Assembly: GCA_900553525.1 (NCBI GenBank)
Contig: USDZ01000009.1
Location: 1-22,665 of the forward strand
Reading direction: 5' to 3'
DNA: 22,665 bases
Source of the DNA: an uncultured Oscillospiraceae bacterium
GTDB taxonomy: Bacteria > Bacillota > Clostridia > Oscillospirales > Acutalibacteraceae
How positions within the stretch are numbered: position 1 is the stretch's first letter; each line of letters opens with the position of its first letter. Below are positions 7,317 through 14,455 of this stretch, in pieces. The translations under genes were made by a program, and so were the position numbers. The notes under the pieces were generated by a model. The model was not told the origin of the DNA. It did no database searches and saw nothing but the letters and a program-made list of their open reading frames with translations.

Positions 7317-8045
7317 ATGGGGAAGCGGCGAGCTTTCGGAAGAAGATTGCCTCCCGTTCGCCGCCCGAACGAAGGAGGAAAAGGACGGCTGTCGGTCAAA
7401 CTGCGCGTCCTGGCGTTTTTCTGTCTGCTGTTTGGACTGCTGATTATGATGGATCGCAATCTACGTCCGCTTATCCAGGCATATGGAGAGACGGCCGCCA
7501 AACAGGTGGCTACGCGGGCGGTCAACGACGGAGTGGAAAAGGCGCTTGCCGCCTCTGCGATATCCTATGACCAGCTTGTGACGGTGGACAGAGACGAAAA
7601 AGGAACGATCACCTCTATTGAGGCGGATGTGGTACAAATCAATCGCCTTAAGGCGGAGGCGACCAACGCTGTGATGGAGGAACTGGAAAAATATAAAAAA
7701 CAGACGGTGGAAATCCCGTCCGGAAATCTGATCGGCGGGGACTTCTTTACCGGCCGCGGTCCTTATATTCCCATTAAAATCAGCATGAGCGGCACCGCTC
7801 TCTCCGCTATGAACAGCCGATTCACAAGCGCCGGCGTCAACCAGACTTCCCATCAGATCGAATTGGAGGTTACAGTCCGGATTTATGCCGCCATTCCCGG
7901 GTTCCGTTCTTCCATCGAAACCACCACCAACTATCTGATAGCAGAGACCGTTCTGGTCGGGGAAGTTCCGGATTCCTTTACGCAAGTGGATGGCGATCAG
8001 GCGGATATGGTACGAAAAATCTTTGATTACGCGGATGTGAAATAG
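7317..8045 (+). CDS. yunB: Sporulation protein YunB
   Basis: A 242-residue protein with a basic N-terminus of about 30 residues, one membrane segment (LRVLAFFCLLFGLLIMMD) and a globular extracytoplasmic part. The pattern RPLIQAYGETAAKQVATRAV, then ISYDQLVTVDRDEKGTITSI, VVQINRLKAEATNAV, PYIPIKISMSGTA and ETTTNYLIAETVLVGEVP matches YunB, a mother-cell sporulation protein needed for normal spores in Bacillus subtilis, where it is SigE-controlled. The role here is inferred from that. Start choice is uncertain: ATG 7317 is used, but GTG 7305, ten bases after AAAGGGG, is as likely and adds four residues. I found no convincing SigE promoter upstream. The frame is open much further upstream, but that part lies in the divergent intergenic region and the opposite gene. 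Confidence 0.9.
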   Translation: MGKRRAFGRRLPPVRRPNEGGKGRLSVKLRVLAFFCLLFGLLIMMDRNLRPLIQAYGETAAKQVATRAVNDGVEKALAASAISYDQLVTVDRDEKGTITSIEADVVQINRLKAEATNAVMEELEKYKKQTVEIPSGNLIGGDFFTGRGPYIPIKISMSGTALSAMNSRFTSAGVNQTSHQIELEVTVRIYAAIPGFRSSIETTTNYLIAETVLVGEVPDSFTQVDGDQADMVRKIFDYADVK

Positions 8046-8074
8046 TGGAAAAATCCCACATAATTTGGTATACT
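8046..8074 (+). promoter_or_regulatory. SigA promoter of ligA with extended -10
   Basis: TGGAAA (8046-8051) lies 17 bases before TATACT (8069-8074), and TG at 8066-8067 makes an extended -10 (TGnTATACT). Transcription would start near 8081, about 26 bases before the ligA ATG. The promoter begins right after the yunB stop, so ligA can be expressed independently of yunB. Confidence 0.7.
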
Positions 8075-8106
8075 AAATCCATCAGCAAAAGAAGAGAGGG
8101 TCCGGG

Positions 8107-10083
8107 ATGGATTTTGAGGAAGCCAAGCAGCGGGTCGCCGTGCTGCAGGAACAAATCGATTATCACAGTCGCCGGTATTATGATCTGGACGATCCGGAAA
8201 TCGAGGACAGCGAATTCGACGCTCTGACCAGGGAGCTTCGAAAATTGGAAGCCGAATATCCGCAGTTGATTACGGCGGACTCCTATACGCAGCGTTTGCA
8301 CGGAGAACTGTCCTCCCTGTTTACTCCCGTGGCTCACGAGGTCCCGCTTGCAAGTCTTCAGGATGTCTTTGATATCGAGGAACTGCGGGAGTTTGACAGC
8401 CGGATCCGGGAGACTGTGGAGGACCCGCAGTATGTGGTAGAGCCCAAAATCGACGGCCTGTCCATCGCCCTCGAATATGTGGACGGTGTGTTCCGGAGAG
8501 GCGCCACACGGGGAGACGGCATAACAGGTGAAGACGTTTCCGCAAATCTGCGTACCATCCGGTCTATACCGGCCCGTTTGACCAGCCCGGTACCTCATAT
8601 CATTGTCCGCGGCGAGGTGTATATGCCCCGTGAAAACTTTGCCGCTTTAGTGCAACGGCAGGAACTCGAGGGGGAAAAACCCTTTAAAAACCCTCGAAAT
8701 GCGGCCGCCGGTTCTTTGCGGCAGAAGGATCCGCGGGTGACGAAGGGAAGGGGACTTGACCTCTTTGTTTTCAATCTTCAATTGGTGGAAGGGGAAGATA
8801 TCCACGGTCACGCCGCTTCCCTTGAACGTATGCGGGAATTGGGATTTCCTGTAATTCCATTTTATAAAAAGACCGGTTCCATCGAGGCCGTGATCGCTGA
8901 GGTGAAGCGGATCGGTGAGATGCGCCGGAACCTCTCTTTCGATATTGATGGGGCGGTCGTCAAGGTGGATGATTTCGCGCAGCGGGATCGGTTGGGCAAT
9001 ACGTCCAAATTCCCCAAATGGGCAGTGGCGTTCAAATATCCGCCGGAAGAAAAAGAGACGGTTCTGACCGATGTGGAGATCAACGTCGGACGTACCGGCG
9101 TACTCACGCCTACCGGCCTTTTCGAGCCGGTGGAATTGGCGGGAACGACCGTCAGCCGGGCCACGCTGCACAACGAGGAATTCATCCGGGAAAAACAACT
9201 GGCCGTCGGTGACCGGGTGGTGCTGCGCAAAGCGGGAGACATCATTCCGGAGGTGGTGCGGGTATCGCGTCACTGCGGCGGAACGCCTTATCAGATGCCG
9301 GGAATCTGTCCCTCCTGTGGTGCCCCTGTTTCGAGAGAAGAGGGGGAGGCGGCTCTGCGCTGCCTGAATCCGGACTGTCCAGCCCAAAGGCTTCGCCATT
9401 TGATTCATTTCGCATCAAGGGACGCCATGGACATTGAGGGGCTTGGCCCGGCCGTACTAGAACAGCTTATGGGCGCCGGCCTGATCACTCACGTCTATGA
9501 TCTCTATCACATGGACCGCGGCGAAGTGGCGGCCCTTGACCGCATGGGAGAGAAATCGGCGGATAATCTGCTTGCGGCTCTGGACCGCTCAAAAGACGCG
9601 GGGCTTGACCGGGTGATCTATTCTCTGGGAATCCGCCATATCGGCCAAAAGGCCGCCAAGCTGCTCGCCGAACGGTTCGGCACGATGGAGGCGGTGATGG
9701 ACGCTTCGTTGGAGGAGATCAACGCAATTGATGGATTTGGGGAGATCATGGCTGAAAGTGTGGTACGATTTTTCAGCCTCAAGCCCTCCCGGACAATGGT
9801 GGAAGAACTCAAACGGGCAGGTGTGCGCATGGTGGACAACACCGAACGAGAAGACACACGGTTTTCGGGTATGACGTTTGTCCTCACCGGTACCCTTCCC
9901 ACGATGAGACGTGATGAAGCCGCTGCGCTGATCGAACGGTACGGCGGGAAAACCTCCAGCAGCGTATCGAAAAAGACATCGTTGGTTCTCGCCGGAGAGG
10001 ATGCGGGCAGCAAACTCGTGAAAGCACAGCAGCTCGGCATCCGGATCATCGACCAGGCGGAATTTGAGGAGATGCTCAAGTGA
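8107..10083 (+). CDS. ligA: NAD-dependent DNA ligase
   Basis: LigA seals nicks in double-stranded DNA using NAD+ and is essential for replication and repair. The 658-residue product has the full domain order: the Ia NAD-binding region with YYDLDDPEIEDSEFD (about 24-38), the adenylation domain with the active-site lysine K114 in EPKIDGLSI, the OB fold (about 320-395, with NVGRTGVLTPTG), a four-cysteine zinc finger (C401, C404, C419, C424), the helix-hairpin-helix domain (about 435-570, with GIRHIGQKAAKLLAERFG) and a C-terminal BRCT domain (about 585-658, with VLTGTLPTMRRDEA). Its length is normal (about 660-680). AGAGAGGG precedes the ATG. It is usually followed by gatCAB in some Firmicutes; here a terminator follows directly and the next gene is convergent. 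Confidence 0.98.
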   Translation: MDFEEAKQRVAVLQEQIDYHSRRYYDLDDPEIEDSEFDALTRELRKLEAEYPQLITADSYTQRLHGELSSLFTPVAHEVPLASLQDVFDIEELREFDSRIRETVEDPQYVVEPKIDGLSIALEYVDGVFRRGATRGDGITGEDVSANLRTIRSIPARLTSPVPHIIVRGEVYMPRENFAALVQRQELEGEKPFKNPRNAAAGSLRQKDPRVTKGRGLDLFVFNLQLVEGEDIHGHAASLERMRELGFPVIPFYKKTGSIEAVIAEVKRIGEMRRNLSFDIDGAVVKVDDFAQRDRLGNTSKFPKWAVAFKYPPEEKETVLTDVEINVGRTGVLTPTGLFEPVELAGTTVSRATLHNEEFIREKQLAVGDRVVLRKAGDIIPEVVRVSRHCGGTPYQMPGICPSCGAPVSREEGEAALRCLNPDCPAQRLRHLIHFASRDAMDIEGLGPAVLEQLMGAGLITHVYDLYHMDRGEVAALDRMGEKSADNLLAALDRSKDAGLDRVIYSLGIRHIGQKAAKLLAERFGTMEAVMDASLEEINAIDGFGEIMAESVVRFFSLKPSRTMVEELKRAGVRMVDNTEREDTRFSGMTFVLTGTLPTMRRDEAAALIERYGGKTSSSVSKKTSLVLAGEDAGSKLVKAQQLGIRIIDQAEFEEMLK

Positions 10084-10105
10084 ATGGATGACTGTCAGAA
10101 CAAAT

Positions 10106-10137
10106 GCCCTCCCGCACATCGTGATATGCGGGAGGGC
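10106..10137. terminator. Intrinsic terminator between ligA and the DUF5107 gene
   Basis: GCCCTCCCGCA (10106-10116) pairs perfectly with 10127-10137 around a 10-base loop; flanking AACAAA and TTTGTT give T-rich exits on both strands. It serves ligA and probably also the convergent DUF5107 gene, whose stop is at 10147-10145. Confidence 0.8.
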
Positions 10138-10144
10138 CGTTTGT

Positions 10145-12112
10145 TCATGCCGTTCGAAAATCGAAACAGGCGGGAGGCTGCGCGGTCTGAATGTCAAAAG
10201 GTTCGCCTCGCTTTTGATGCTTTTGTTCCTCGATATAAAACCATAGCGAGGTCAGAGACACTTCTCCTTCCCGGATAATCGGAACCACGAGGAACCCGTT
10301 TTCATACAGAATTTTCTCGGCCTGATCGAGTTTTCCAAGGTGGGCATAGGCGTTGGCCAGATAGAATTTGAGTTTGCCGTCCTGCTGGAGTTCCGGCGGC
10401 ATGGCGGCATACTTTTCCACGATCGAAGCGTATTGCTCGCATTCCTGCAAAAAACGGCAGGCGTCGCGGGCCAGCGATATGTTGCCGGGATTCCGGTTCA
10501 GGGCTTCCAAAATATAGGGAATACCGCCTTGTATATCCTGCTGAGCATAACGGCAGACCGCCAGGCCATACAGGCTCCAACAGGTAGGGGTGAGTCTCTG
10601 AGAAGCTTTGAAACACGCTTCAGCCTCAGAATAGGAACCCCGGCTGATATGGAAAAGACCTTCCATATAGGCGGCGTACCAATTTTGACCATCCTGTTCA
10701 CGTGAGTGCCGCACCAGGGTGAACCAAGCGTCATCCACCATATAAGAGGGGGGCGCTTCATCGGCCGGGGGACAAGGAAGCACACCGGTTTCAAGCAGAG
10801 TCAGCCAATGGCGCTGAGTTTCTTCGGGTTCTCCGAAATCCAGATGGGCGGGTAAAAGCCGCTCTCCCGTCTTTTTGCGGCGGCGGTTTTCGAGGGCGCC
10901 GAACCCCGAACCCTTTTGAATAACCTCTCCCTTTTTCAAGACATAATCATTCCGAGAGCGAACCAGATAATCTTCCAAGACGGCGGCGGGTAGGCGTTCG
11001 TCAAGCCGCTGTTCCACCTCTCGCCGAGCTTCCCGCCAGTCTCCGTGGACCTTGGTGGGCTCCGCCGACATCGCGCCATAGGCCTCTACCCATTCCCAGG
11101 CGGAACAGGGCGGCATGGGCAGGCATTCATATTGCGTGTGTGCAAGCCCAGCCTGGATTTCTGAGTAGTCACCGGCCTTGTCGGTGAGAAAATGCTGCCA
11201 GGTATGCCCGCCGGGACGCTGACCCCAGACGAACAGTTTGCGCCCTTTTAATCGGCGGGTGGACGTTTGAATCAGACCATAGCCGTCTTTGTTCAGACTG
11301 GTGATGTACTTTCGGCTGTCTTCCGGCACGCGGTAAAAATAGTCCATTGAGCACTCGGTATGAACCGGGTAGGTGACATCTCTATTCGCCCGCATGGGCA
11401 GGGGCGTTTTGGCCACGTCTACGGAACTGTAATAGGATTCGTCGGCGGGGACAACAACACGGCGATCGGGGGTTTCGGGGACCGCGATGTTACTCCACCA
11501 ATACATGGGAATGGTTTTATTCTGCAGATTCGTAACACGCATACGGCAGAGCAAAAAGGAAGAGCCTTCCGGCAAGGAAAAATCCATTTGATAGGTTACG
11601 CCGCGCAGACGTTCATATTCGTACATTCGCAGAATAGGCGTGCCGTCTTCTGCCTCAAGACGGGCCGTAAACAGCGGCGAGCAGGTAAAGGGGCTGTGGC
11701 CGATCATGCCGATATTCCATTCCACTCCGCCGCTGAACCAGGCGTTGCGAAGCGCGAGGTTGCCATAACGGATGGCATCGTTGACATACAGCAGTTCCCG
11801 GTCGGCTTTTTTATCGAAAAGAGACCAAAGCCGCCCGCCGTGTTCCAGGAGAAATACCGCCTTTAAAGCCTCGTTTTCCAAAACGGCTGACCGGAACGTG
11901 TGAGGTTCCAGGGCACGGTCGTACAAATCTTGCTGATTATAAGTGAATATGCTGCGGATTCTGCCGATATCGAAATAAATTTCATCGTCTTCATCCAGCT
12001 TGGCACTTTTTTCGGTCTGGATGTTATATACAGGCAGAATGGAGGGAAGATCGCTTTCTTTACCCAAATGGCCGGATCGAATGGTCAGTTCACCAAATCG
12101 CAGTGTGGTCAC
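10145..12112 (-). CDS. DUF5107 domain protein with C-terminal TPR-like repeats
   Basis: A 655-residue, apparently soluble protein. The first ~340 residues match the DUF5107 pattern: HGGRLWSLFDKKADRELLYVN, then NAWFSGGVEWNIGMIGHSPF, RVTNLQNKTIPMYWWSNIAV and KLFVWGQRPGGHTWQHFL. This beta-rich fold resembles galactose-mutarotase-type sugar-binding domains; no enzymatic activity is established. From about 470 onward come helical repeats (for example YSEAEACFKASQRLTPTCWS, and NAYAHLGKLDQAEKILYENG) like tetratricopeptide repeats. Many relatives are about 1,000 residues or more, so this is a short form. The start is GTG at 12112 with GGGAG ten bases upstream. It is divergent from an AGE-family sugar epimerase and shares a 338-base control region with it, which suggests a carbohydrate role. 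That link is inference. Confidence 0.8.
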   Translation of the reverse strand: MTTLRFGELTIRSGHLGKESDLPSILPVYNIQTEKSAKLDEDDEIYFDIGRIRSIFTYNQQDLYDRALEPHTFRSAVLENEALKAVFLLEHGGRLWSLFDKKADRELLYVNDAIRYGNLALRNAWFSGGVEWNIGMIGHSPFTCSPLFTARLEAEDGTPILRMYEYERLRGVTYQMDFSLPEGSSFLLCRMRVTNLQNKTIPMYWWSNIAVPETPDRRVVVPADESYYSSVDVAKTPLPMRANRDVTYPVHTECSMDYFYRVPEDSRKYITSLNKDGYGLIQTSTRRLKGRKLFVWGQRPGGHTWQHFLTDKAGDYSEIQAGLAHTQYECLPMPPCSAWEWVEAYGAMSAEPTKVHGDWREARREVEQRLDERLPAAVLEDYLVRSRNDYVLKKGEVIQKGSGFGALENRRRKKTGERLLPAHLDFGEPEETQRHWLTLLETGVLPCPPADEAPPSYMVDDAWFTLVRHSREQDGQNWYAAYMEGLFHISRGSYSEAEACFKASQRLTPTCWSLYGLAVCRYAQQDIQGGIPYILEALNRNPGNISLARDACRFLQECEQYASIVEKYAAMPPELQQDGKLKFYLANAYAHLGKLDQAEKILYENGFLVVPIIREGEVSLTSLWFYIEEQKHQKRGEPFDIQTAQPPACFDFRTA

Positions 12113-12192
12113 GTTGTATCAACTCCCTGACTTCGTTTACGTGGTTTGCTTAAAGGCAGATAGGCGGCCGCATCCTTGATTTTGTCATGTTC

Positions 12193-12221
12193 AGCATAGC
12201 ATACTCGAGATTTCAAAGCAA
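12193..12221 (-). promoter_or_regulatory. Candidate promoter of the DUF5107 gene
   Basis: On the minus strand TTGCTT (12221-12216) and TATGCT (12198-12193) are separated by 17 bases. Both boxes are imperfect (three and four of six matches), but the spacing is ideal and the site is about 80 bases before the GTG start. Confidence 0.4.
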
Positions 12222-12334
12222 GTCTTTTGGATGACAGAAAGGTGCGAAATGTGTCCTACGGGATAAATGTAGAAGAACCTTGAAATATCTTGATTTTGAG
12301 CAAGTTTGGACAATCAAATAGATCGTCCATTCCG

Positions 12335-12363
12335 TTGATTTTTGGAAAGAAATGCTGTACACT
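12335..12363 (+). promoter_or_regulatory. Candidate SigA promoter of the AGE epimerase gene
   Basis: TTGATT (12335-12340), a 17-base spacer, then TACACT (12358-12363). Transcription would begin near 12370. Confidence 0.5.
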
Positions 12364-12450
12364 GAAAATGTAAAAAACGAGCGGCCGCTGTCTTTTCGGC
12401 AAATGGACCGCACCGCCCATCACAGCCAAATTGTTTGAGGAGGATATGCC

Positions 12451-13668
12451 ATGAAAAAGGCTTTGACAGATTATCGAGATTTCTATCGTCGGCAGCTGCT
12501 GGAGGATGTAATGCCGTTTTGGATGAACAGCGATCTGCTTGACCGGAAATACGGCGGCTGCATCACTTCTGTTGACCGAACAGGACGAAGTTATAACGAG
12601 GATAAGTCGGTATGGTTCCAGGGCCGATGCCTCTGGACTTTTTCAGCCCTCTGCCGTCAATATGGGGAACGGCCGGAATGGCGGGAGGGCGCAGAACTGG
12701 CCAAACGTTTTCTTGAGCAGTACTGTGTGGATACCGATGGTCGGATGTTTTTCCAAACCACACGGGATGGACGGCCCCTGCGGAAAAGGCGGTACATGTT
12801 TTCTGAGAGCTTTTATGTTGTCGGAATGGCAGAGTATGCAGCCGCGTTTGGAGATGAGGACGCTCTGCATAAGGCGGAAAACTGTTTTGAACTCATGCTG
12901 CAGATCTACCGCCGGCCGGAGACCGATCCTTATAAGATTACGCCCAAGACCTACGCCGCGACCCGTGTGGAGTGCAGTGCTGCCGTACCGATGGTTCTGG
13001 TCAGCAGCGCACAAGTGCTGCGGAGGTGTGCCCCTGAGAAAGCCGCGTATTATAGTGAAATAGCCAGGGAAATAGCGGACAACTTGCTGCGTATTCATTA
13101 CCAACCCGAACTGCACTGTGTACTCGAAACAGTTCTGCCTGACGGTTCGCATCTGGACAACCCTGCGGGGCGCACTATCAACCCCGGACATTCCTGTGAA
13201 AACGCTTGGTTCCTGATGAATCAGGCGCATCTGACCCAGGACCGCGATCTGTTGGAGAAAGCCCTGCATATTCTTGACTGGTCGTTGGAGTGGGGATGGG
13301 ATGAAGATGAGGGAGGCATTTTCTACTTTGTGGATGTGGACGGTCGCCCCTGTGAGCAGCTCGAATGGGACATGAAATTGTGGTGGGTGCATAACGAGGC
13401 CCTGATCTCTACCCTGACTGCTTACAAATTGACGGGGGAGGAACGGTATTGGAACTGGTTTGAGAAGGTTCACGCTTATGCATTCCATCACTTCCCTGAT
13501 CGGGAACATGGCGAATGGTACGGTTATCTCCATCGGGACGGTTCGGTCTCCCATATCCAGAAAGGTTCGATGTGGAAAGGTCCCTACCATCTGCCCCGCT
13601 GTCTGATGCTCTGCGACCGTATTCTGAGCAGTCTTGCGGATGACACCAAATTGGAATCCCTGTTATGA
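12451..13668 (+). CDS. AGE-family sugar epimerase/isomerase
   Basis: A 405-residue (alpha/alpha)6-barrel enzyme of the N-acylglucosamine 2-epimerase family, whose members interconvert N-acetylglucosamine/N-acetylmannosamine, mannose/fructose/glucose or cellobiose-type sugars. Visible landmarks are GRCLWTFSAL (from residue 58), NPGHSCENAWFL (244-255, with the conserved H247 and E250), KLWWVHNEALIS (309-320, H314) and IQKGSMWKGPYHLPR (to 383, with H380). These histidines and acids line the active site in the family. The substrate cannot be decided from sequence; no sialic-acid or mannose genes are near. AGGAGG lies seven bases before the ATG. It stands alone, is followed by a strong terminator and is divergent from the DUF5107 gene. 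Confidence 0.9.
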   Translation: MKKALTDYRDFYRRQLLEDVMPFWMNSDLLDRKYGGCITSVDRTGRSYNEDKSVWFQGRCLWTFSALCRQYGERPEWREGAELAKRFLEQYCVDTDGRMFFQTTRDGRPLRKRRYMFSESFYVVGMAEYAAAFGDEDALHKAENCFELMLQIYRRPETDPYKITPKTYAATRVECSAAVPMVLVSSAQVLRRCAPEKAAYYSEIAREIADNLLRIHYQPELHCVLETVLPDGSHLDNPAGRTINPGHSCENAWFLMNQAHLTQDRDLLEKALHILDWSLEWGWDEDEGGIFYFVDVDGRPCEQLEWDMKLWWVHNEALISTLTAYKLTGEERYWNWFEKVHAYAFHHFPDREHGEWYGYLHRDGSVSHIQKGSMWKGPYHLPRCLMLCDRILSSLADDTKLESLL

Positions 13669-13692
13669 TCCGAATATTTTAACGTCTATGGG

Positions 13693-13723
13693 GCAACCCG
13701 GCAGAATTTTGCTGCCGGGTTGC
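13693..13723 (+). terminator. Intrinsic terminator of the AGE epimerase gene
   Basis: GCAACCCGGCAG (13693-13704) pairs perfectly with 13712-13723 around a 7-base loop, followed by TTCTTTA. It begins 25 bases after the stop codon. Confidence 0.85.
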
Positions 13724-13777
13724 TTCTTTATGGAGTATAATTCTGTTTCATATCCGACGACACGGTTTTTGAGTCAG

Positions 13778-14431
13778 TCACCCAACAACATAAAACAAAA
13801 TGCAAAAATAATGAAGAATAGCCCCTGTCAGAACGAATAGATGCCAGAAAGCATGCATAAAACGGATGCCTTTTTTACGGTAGAAGAGAATGCCGACGGT
13901 ATAGAATACACCGCCGAGGACAAGCAAGATCACCCCGGGCAGCGCCATCCGCTGGACAAGCGGAACGATGGCGGCGATGACGCACCATCCGCTCGCGATA
14001 TAGCCGACCATAGAGATTTTCTTGAATCGTTCGATACTCACGGAATTGAGGACAATCCCAATAACGGCAACGCCCCAAACAACGCCAAATACCGTCCATC
14101 CCACCCAGCCACGCAGCGTAACCAAGGTAAAGGGAGTGTAGGTTCCAGCAATGAGGAAAAAGATGGACGTATGGTCGAAAACACGAAAGACCTTCTTAGC
14201 TGTGGGATTTGTCAAGGCGTGATAGAGGCAGGACATCAGGAACAGAAAGATCATGCTTGCACCATAAACCGCCGAACTGACCACCTGCCAAACATCCTTC
14301 GAGCGTACGAGAAGTATGATCATCCCAGCGATGGCCAAACCGGCCCCTATTCCATGGGTGATGGCGTTGGTGATTTCTTCACCAAGGGTATAAAAGGGGG
14401 CCCTTTTCTCGAGATCGGCGTTTGCGGGCAT
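13778..14431 (-). CDS. Hemolysin III family (PAQR-like) membrane protein
   Basis: A 217-residue integral membrane protein with about seven membrane segments. It carries the family signatures ITNAITHGIGAGLA near the N-terminus, the SCLYHAL motif, FDHTSIFFLIAGTYTPF (about 84-100) and MHAFWHLFVLTGAILHYFCI at the end; these S, H, D and H residues form the metal-binding set of the PAQR/alkaline-ceramidase superfamily. The name is historical: in most bacteria a haemolytic role is unproven, and lipid hydrolase or membrane homeostasis roles are suspected. AAAGGAG precedes the ATG. It lies 24 bases after the stop of the P-type ATPase gene on the same strand, so the two are probably co-transcribed. Confidence 0.92.
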   Translation of the reverse strand: MPANADLEKRAPFYTLGEEITNAITHGIGAGLAIAGMIILLVRSKDVWQVVSSAVYGASMIFLFLMSCLYHALTNPTAKKVFRVFDHTSIFFLIAGTYTPFTLVTLRGWVGWTVFGVVWGVAVIGIVLNSVSIERFKKISMVGYIASGWCVIAAIVPLVQRMALPGVILLVLGGVFYTVGILFYRKKGIRFMHAFWHLFVLTGAILHYFCILFYVVG

Positions 14432-14455
14432 GAGAGATCTCCTTTCACGTGCAGA

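Larger units (their letters stand above)
12113..12450. other. Divergent control region between the DUF5107 and AGE epimerase genes
   Basis: The 338 bases contain no credible gene. They carry one promoter candidate in each direction (listed separately), about 140 bases apart, and CTTG/CAAG half-sites between them near 12288-12304 that might bind a regulator. The AGE leader is about 80 bases long. Confidence 0.55.

Noticed and set aside
12164..12388. Two GCGGCCGC (NotI) sites in the DUF5107/AGE gap, suggesting cloning vector sequence
   Set aside because: The flanks are ordinary intergenic sequence with plausible promoters and no vector or linker sequence; in DNA of this composition the pair is most simply chance.
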